DNA of 7,250 bases from an uncultured Clostridia bacterium (GTDB lineage: Bacteria; Bacillota_A; Clostridia; Christensenellales; CAG-138). Shown here piece after piece: positions 5,221 to 7,250 of this stretch. Below the pieces are notes generated by a model. The model saw only the letters and a list, made by a program, of their open reading frames with translations. It ran no database searches and was not told where the DNA came from. Location of the stretch: contig CALFIV010000100.1 of assembly GCA_937877295.1 (NCBI GenBank), forward strand, positions 1-7,250, read 5' to 3'. The position numbers and the translations under genes were made by a program. Position 1 is the first letter of the stretch. Each line of letters starts with the position of its first letter.

Positions 5221-7250
5221 ATGGCGTACACCGCTTTGGAACAGATGCGAAAGACAAACAAAGAACGCTATAACACGGACGTGGGTCCGTTCGAACCGTC
5301 GCTGTACGGTGCGGGAAGACTTGGCAGCGATCTGAAATCCGCCGCCTTGCGGTTTTTGCACGAGCGCTGCGAGGGGCTTCGCTTCTCGCCCGAAAAGGCG
5401 AAGCAGGAGGAGCAAACGGGAACGTATCTCGGTACAAGCTACCGTCCGAACCAGATCCCGTACAACATGCAGATGGATCTCGACCGGCTGTGCCTCGAGC
5501 GTGAGCTGGAAGCGTTTATCGACTCCGGCGTGGCCGAGGACGCGTACACCGTGTACTACAGCTTCCTCGAAATGTTCATGGGTGCGTACGGGCGTTCGAG
5601 CAAGATGATCGAGTTGCTGTCGGAATTTGAGTCGAACGCGAGCTCGCTGCTGATGAAGCACCGCGATCATTATTCGCATTCGGTCTATGTCTTTGCTTTG
5701 GGACTTGCGATCTATGAAACGAACGAAACCTTCCGCAAGACATTTCAGACGTTTTACGGCTTCAAACCCTGTGAAGACGAGCACCGCGCCGCGGCATTCT
5801 TCCTCGAATACTGGGGGCTGACCTCGCTGTTCCACGACATCGGCTATCCGTTCGAAATTCCCTTTGAACAGGTGCTTGCCTATTTCGAGGTGGATCGCAG
5901 ATCGCGCGGAGAGGGCAGCATGTTCCTTGCCTACCGCGATCTTGATTGTCTCGACAATCTCGGCGAGGAAGCAAAGGCACATTTTTCCGAGCTGTTCGGT
6001 CGGTCATTCGGCTCGGTTGAGGAGCTGCTTGCGTACGGCATCGAAAAGCGGCTCGGAACCGCATACGACGTGACGGAGGAGTACCTTTGCGATACGATCA
6101 AGCGAAAGCCCACCGAGCCGAACACGTTCGGATATTTCATGGACCATGCGTATTTTTCCGCGACGCGGCTCTATCAGGAGCTTGTGGAACGGTGCGGCGC
6201 GAATGCGCTTACCGAAGCGCATGTGGACGTGCTGTCCGCAATCATGCTGCACAACAGCATGTTCAAGTTCGCGATCGCGTTCTATAAATCCAAGGACAAG
6301 CGCAAAGCGCCTCTCAGAATGGAGCTGCATCCGCTCGCGTATCTGCTGATGCTCTGCGACGAGCTGCAGTGCTGGGACCGCACCGCCTACGGCAGAAACT
6401 CGCGCACGGAGCTGCATCCGATGGACGCGGAGTTCGATTTCGCCCGCGGCATGATCCACGCGCTGTACTGCTTCGACGCCGAGGAATCCGAAAAGATCGG
6501 TGCGTATGAGGCGGAGTATCGCGCGTGGGAGCAGAACGGCGCAGCCGGAAAGCCGCCGCGGCTTAAGGCATACAGCGACATGGCGGAGCAGGAACAGCGC
6601 TTCCGCACCGACATCGAAAAGATCGTCGACCTTTCCGGTTATCCGCTGTTCATCACCACCTTTATGCGCACCGCTGACCGCAGGAGCAAGCATACGTATC
6701 TCTCCGGCAGCAGCTTTTTGCACATGTACGACTTCGCTGTCGCGCTGAACGGTCGGTATCAGTATGAGGGTCAGGAGGAGGGGATCAGCGTGGAAGCCCT
6801 CGAGCGGGATTTCGACAGCATGTCCCTGGAATACAAGCTCTATAACATCAACCAGGTCAAGAGCTTTTCAAAGTACCTCAACGCCATCGACTGCTTCTAC
6901 ACGGATCGCCCCGTCGATTTTGAGATGCTGCGCGCCTTTACCGAGGAGCAGATCGCCGTGTTCGCGCCTATGGAGCACGCGCGCTGGGTGCTGTCGCATA
7001 AGGCAATGGGCTGGACAGCGGGCGACCTTTACGAGACCTCCGCGGTTCCGGAGGGCACGAATCGCTATTGCCTGCGCGAGCAGATGCGACAGCACAAGCT
7101 TTGCATGAACGGTGATTTCGGCGAGCTCGAGATCGCGCGGCACTATCTGCAGCTGCCGGAAGAGGAGCAGGGCAAGGACTGGAAGCCGTTCAACACCATG
7201 CTGAAGCTGATCCGCAAGTTCGACGGACTGCGCATCTACAAGCTTGACTG
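5221..7250 (+). CDS. HD-domain phosphohydrolase with C-terminal RyR-like domain (stop just at or beyond window edge)
   Basis: The frame is open for 676 full codons and leaves TG as the first two bases of the next codon. No signal peptide or membrane span is seen, so the protein is probably cytosolic. Residues about 143-390 carry an HD-superfamily metal-ligand pattern: H153 in HYSHSVYVF (H147 and H150 are nearby alternatives), H205-D206 in LFHDIGYP, H344 in IMLHN, and D380 in LLMLCDELQCWDR. HD enzymes hydrolyse phosphomonoesters, nucleotides or cyclic nucleotides with bound metal; the substrate here is unknown. Residues about 391-574 are a mostly helical connector. Residues about 575-676 resemble the prokaryotic RyR domain: MEHARWVLSHKAMGW (584-598), then a QH-K segment (624-626) and LPEEEQGKDW (645-654). 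The frame ends about where such a domain normally ends, so TGA is likely the stop. It follows the two TIR/TIR-like receptors in a probable operon. It may respond to, or destroy, a nucleotide signal; this is inference. Confidence 0.86.
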   Translation, partial: MAYTALEQMRKTNKERYNTDVGPFEPSLYGAGRLGSDLKSAALRFLHERCEGLRFSPEKAKQEEQTGTYLGTSYRPNQIPYNMQMDLDRLCLERELEAFIDSGVAEDAYTVYYSFLEMFMGAYGRSSKMIELLSEFESNASSLLMKHRDHYSHSVYVFALGLAIYETNETFRKTFQTFYGFKPCEDEHRAAAFFLEYWGLTSLFHDIGYPFEIPFEQVLAYFEVDRRSRGEGSMFLAYRDLDCLDNLGEEAKAHFSELFGRSFGSVEELLAYGIEKRLGTAYDVTEEYLCDTIKRKPTEPNTFGYFMDHAYFSATRLYQELVERCGANALTEAHVDVLSAIMLHNSMFKFAIAFYKSKDKRKAPLRMELHPLAYLLMLCDELQCWDRTAYGRNSRTELHPMDAEFDFARGMIHALYCFDAEESEKIGAYEAEYRAWEQNGAAGKPPRLKAYSDMAEQEQRFRTDIEKIVDLSGYPLFITTFMRTADRRSKHTYLSGSSFLHMYDFAVALNGRYQYEGQEEGISVEALERDFDSMSLEYKLYNINQVKSFSKYLNAIDCFYTDRPVDFEMLRAFTEEQIAVFAPMEHARWVLSHKAMGWTAGDLYETSAVPEGTNRYCLREQMRQHKLCMNGDFGELEIARHYLQLPEEEQGKDWKPFNTMLKLIRKFDGLRIYKLD
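6943..7248 (+). other. RyR-like domain (codons about 575-676 of the HD protein)
   Basis: The segment shows the hallmark order of bacterial RyR domains: an EHxRW helix start (E585, H586, R588, W589), a GW pair (G597, W598) followed by Gly-Asp, a basic-His stretch (R623, Q624, H625, K626), an LPEEE helix start (645-649), a Lys-Asp-Trp and a final hydrophobic strand (LRIYKL). Ryanodine-receptor repeat domains in prokaryotes have been proposed to act in nucleotide-linked signalling or conflict systems. The assignment is from motif memory, not a profile search. Confidence 0.72.

Noticed and set aside
5200..5982. Minus-strand open frames of about 240-260 codons (5200-5982 and 6004-6723) over the HD gene
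   Set aside because: The plus-strand frame from 5221 carries the HD motifs and a proper ribosome binding site. The antisense frames have low-complexity, basic translations and no domain.

Overview
The window carries four co-directional (+ strand) coding regions packed head to tail, with no intergenic gap longer than about 33 bases. No RNA gene, insertion sequence, CRISPR array or phage-type gene is visible. Base composition is moderately GC-rich. Each start sits 5 to 8 bases behind a strong AGGAGG-like ribosome binding site, and the proteins use Pro/Thr-rich linkers of the TPxPTATP type. Together these suggest a Gram-positive anaerobe of the Clostridia (Bacillota), possibly gut-derived. That assignment is inference from style, not from a marker gene.

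Layout: (1) Bases 2-139 are the last 45 codons of a protein with a leucine-rich repeat (LRR) C-terminus, cut by the window edge. (2) Bases 136-1311 start inside the stop codon of the first gene (ATGA overlap) and encode a 391-residue protein: N-terminal TIR domain with an apparently intact catalytic glutamate, one membrane span, a Pro/Thr linker and a short LRR domain. (3) Bases 1342-5187 encode a 1281-residue protein of the same plan, but the TIR-like domain is degenerate and the LRR region is about 1100 residues, built from at least three capped LRR modules. (4) Bases 5221 to the window end encode a soluble protein of at least 676 residues with an HD-type metal-dependent phosphohydrolase core and a C-terminal domain resembling the prokaryotic RyR (ryanodine-receptor-like) domain. 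Its stop is probably a TGA straddling the window edge.

Interpretation: genes 2 and 3 look like Toll-like receptors built in reverse order (TIR inside at the N-terminus, LRRs outside at the C-terminus). They are linked in a probable operon to a cytosolic HD-RyR protein. TIR domains often make NAD-derived signals, and prokaryotic RyR domains have been proposed to sense nucleotide-type ligands. A testable reading is therefore a transmembrane sensing system: LRR ectodomains detect something outside the membrane, the TIR of gene 2 makes or transmits a nucleotide signal, the TIR-like domain of gene 3 acts as a non-catalytic partner, and the HD-RyR protein is the responder or signal-degrading enzyme. 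The domain calls rest on visible motifs; the pathway is inference.
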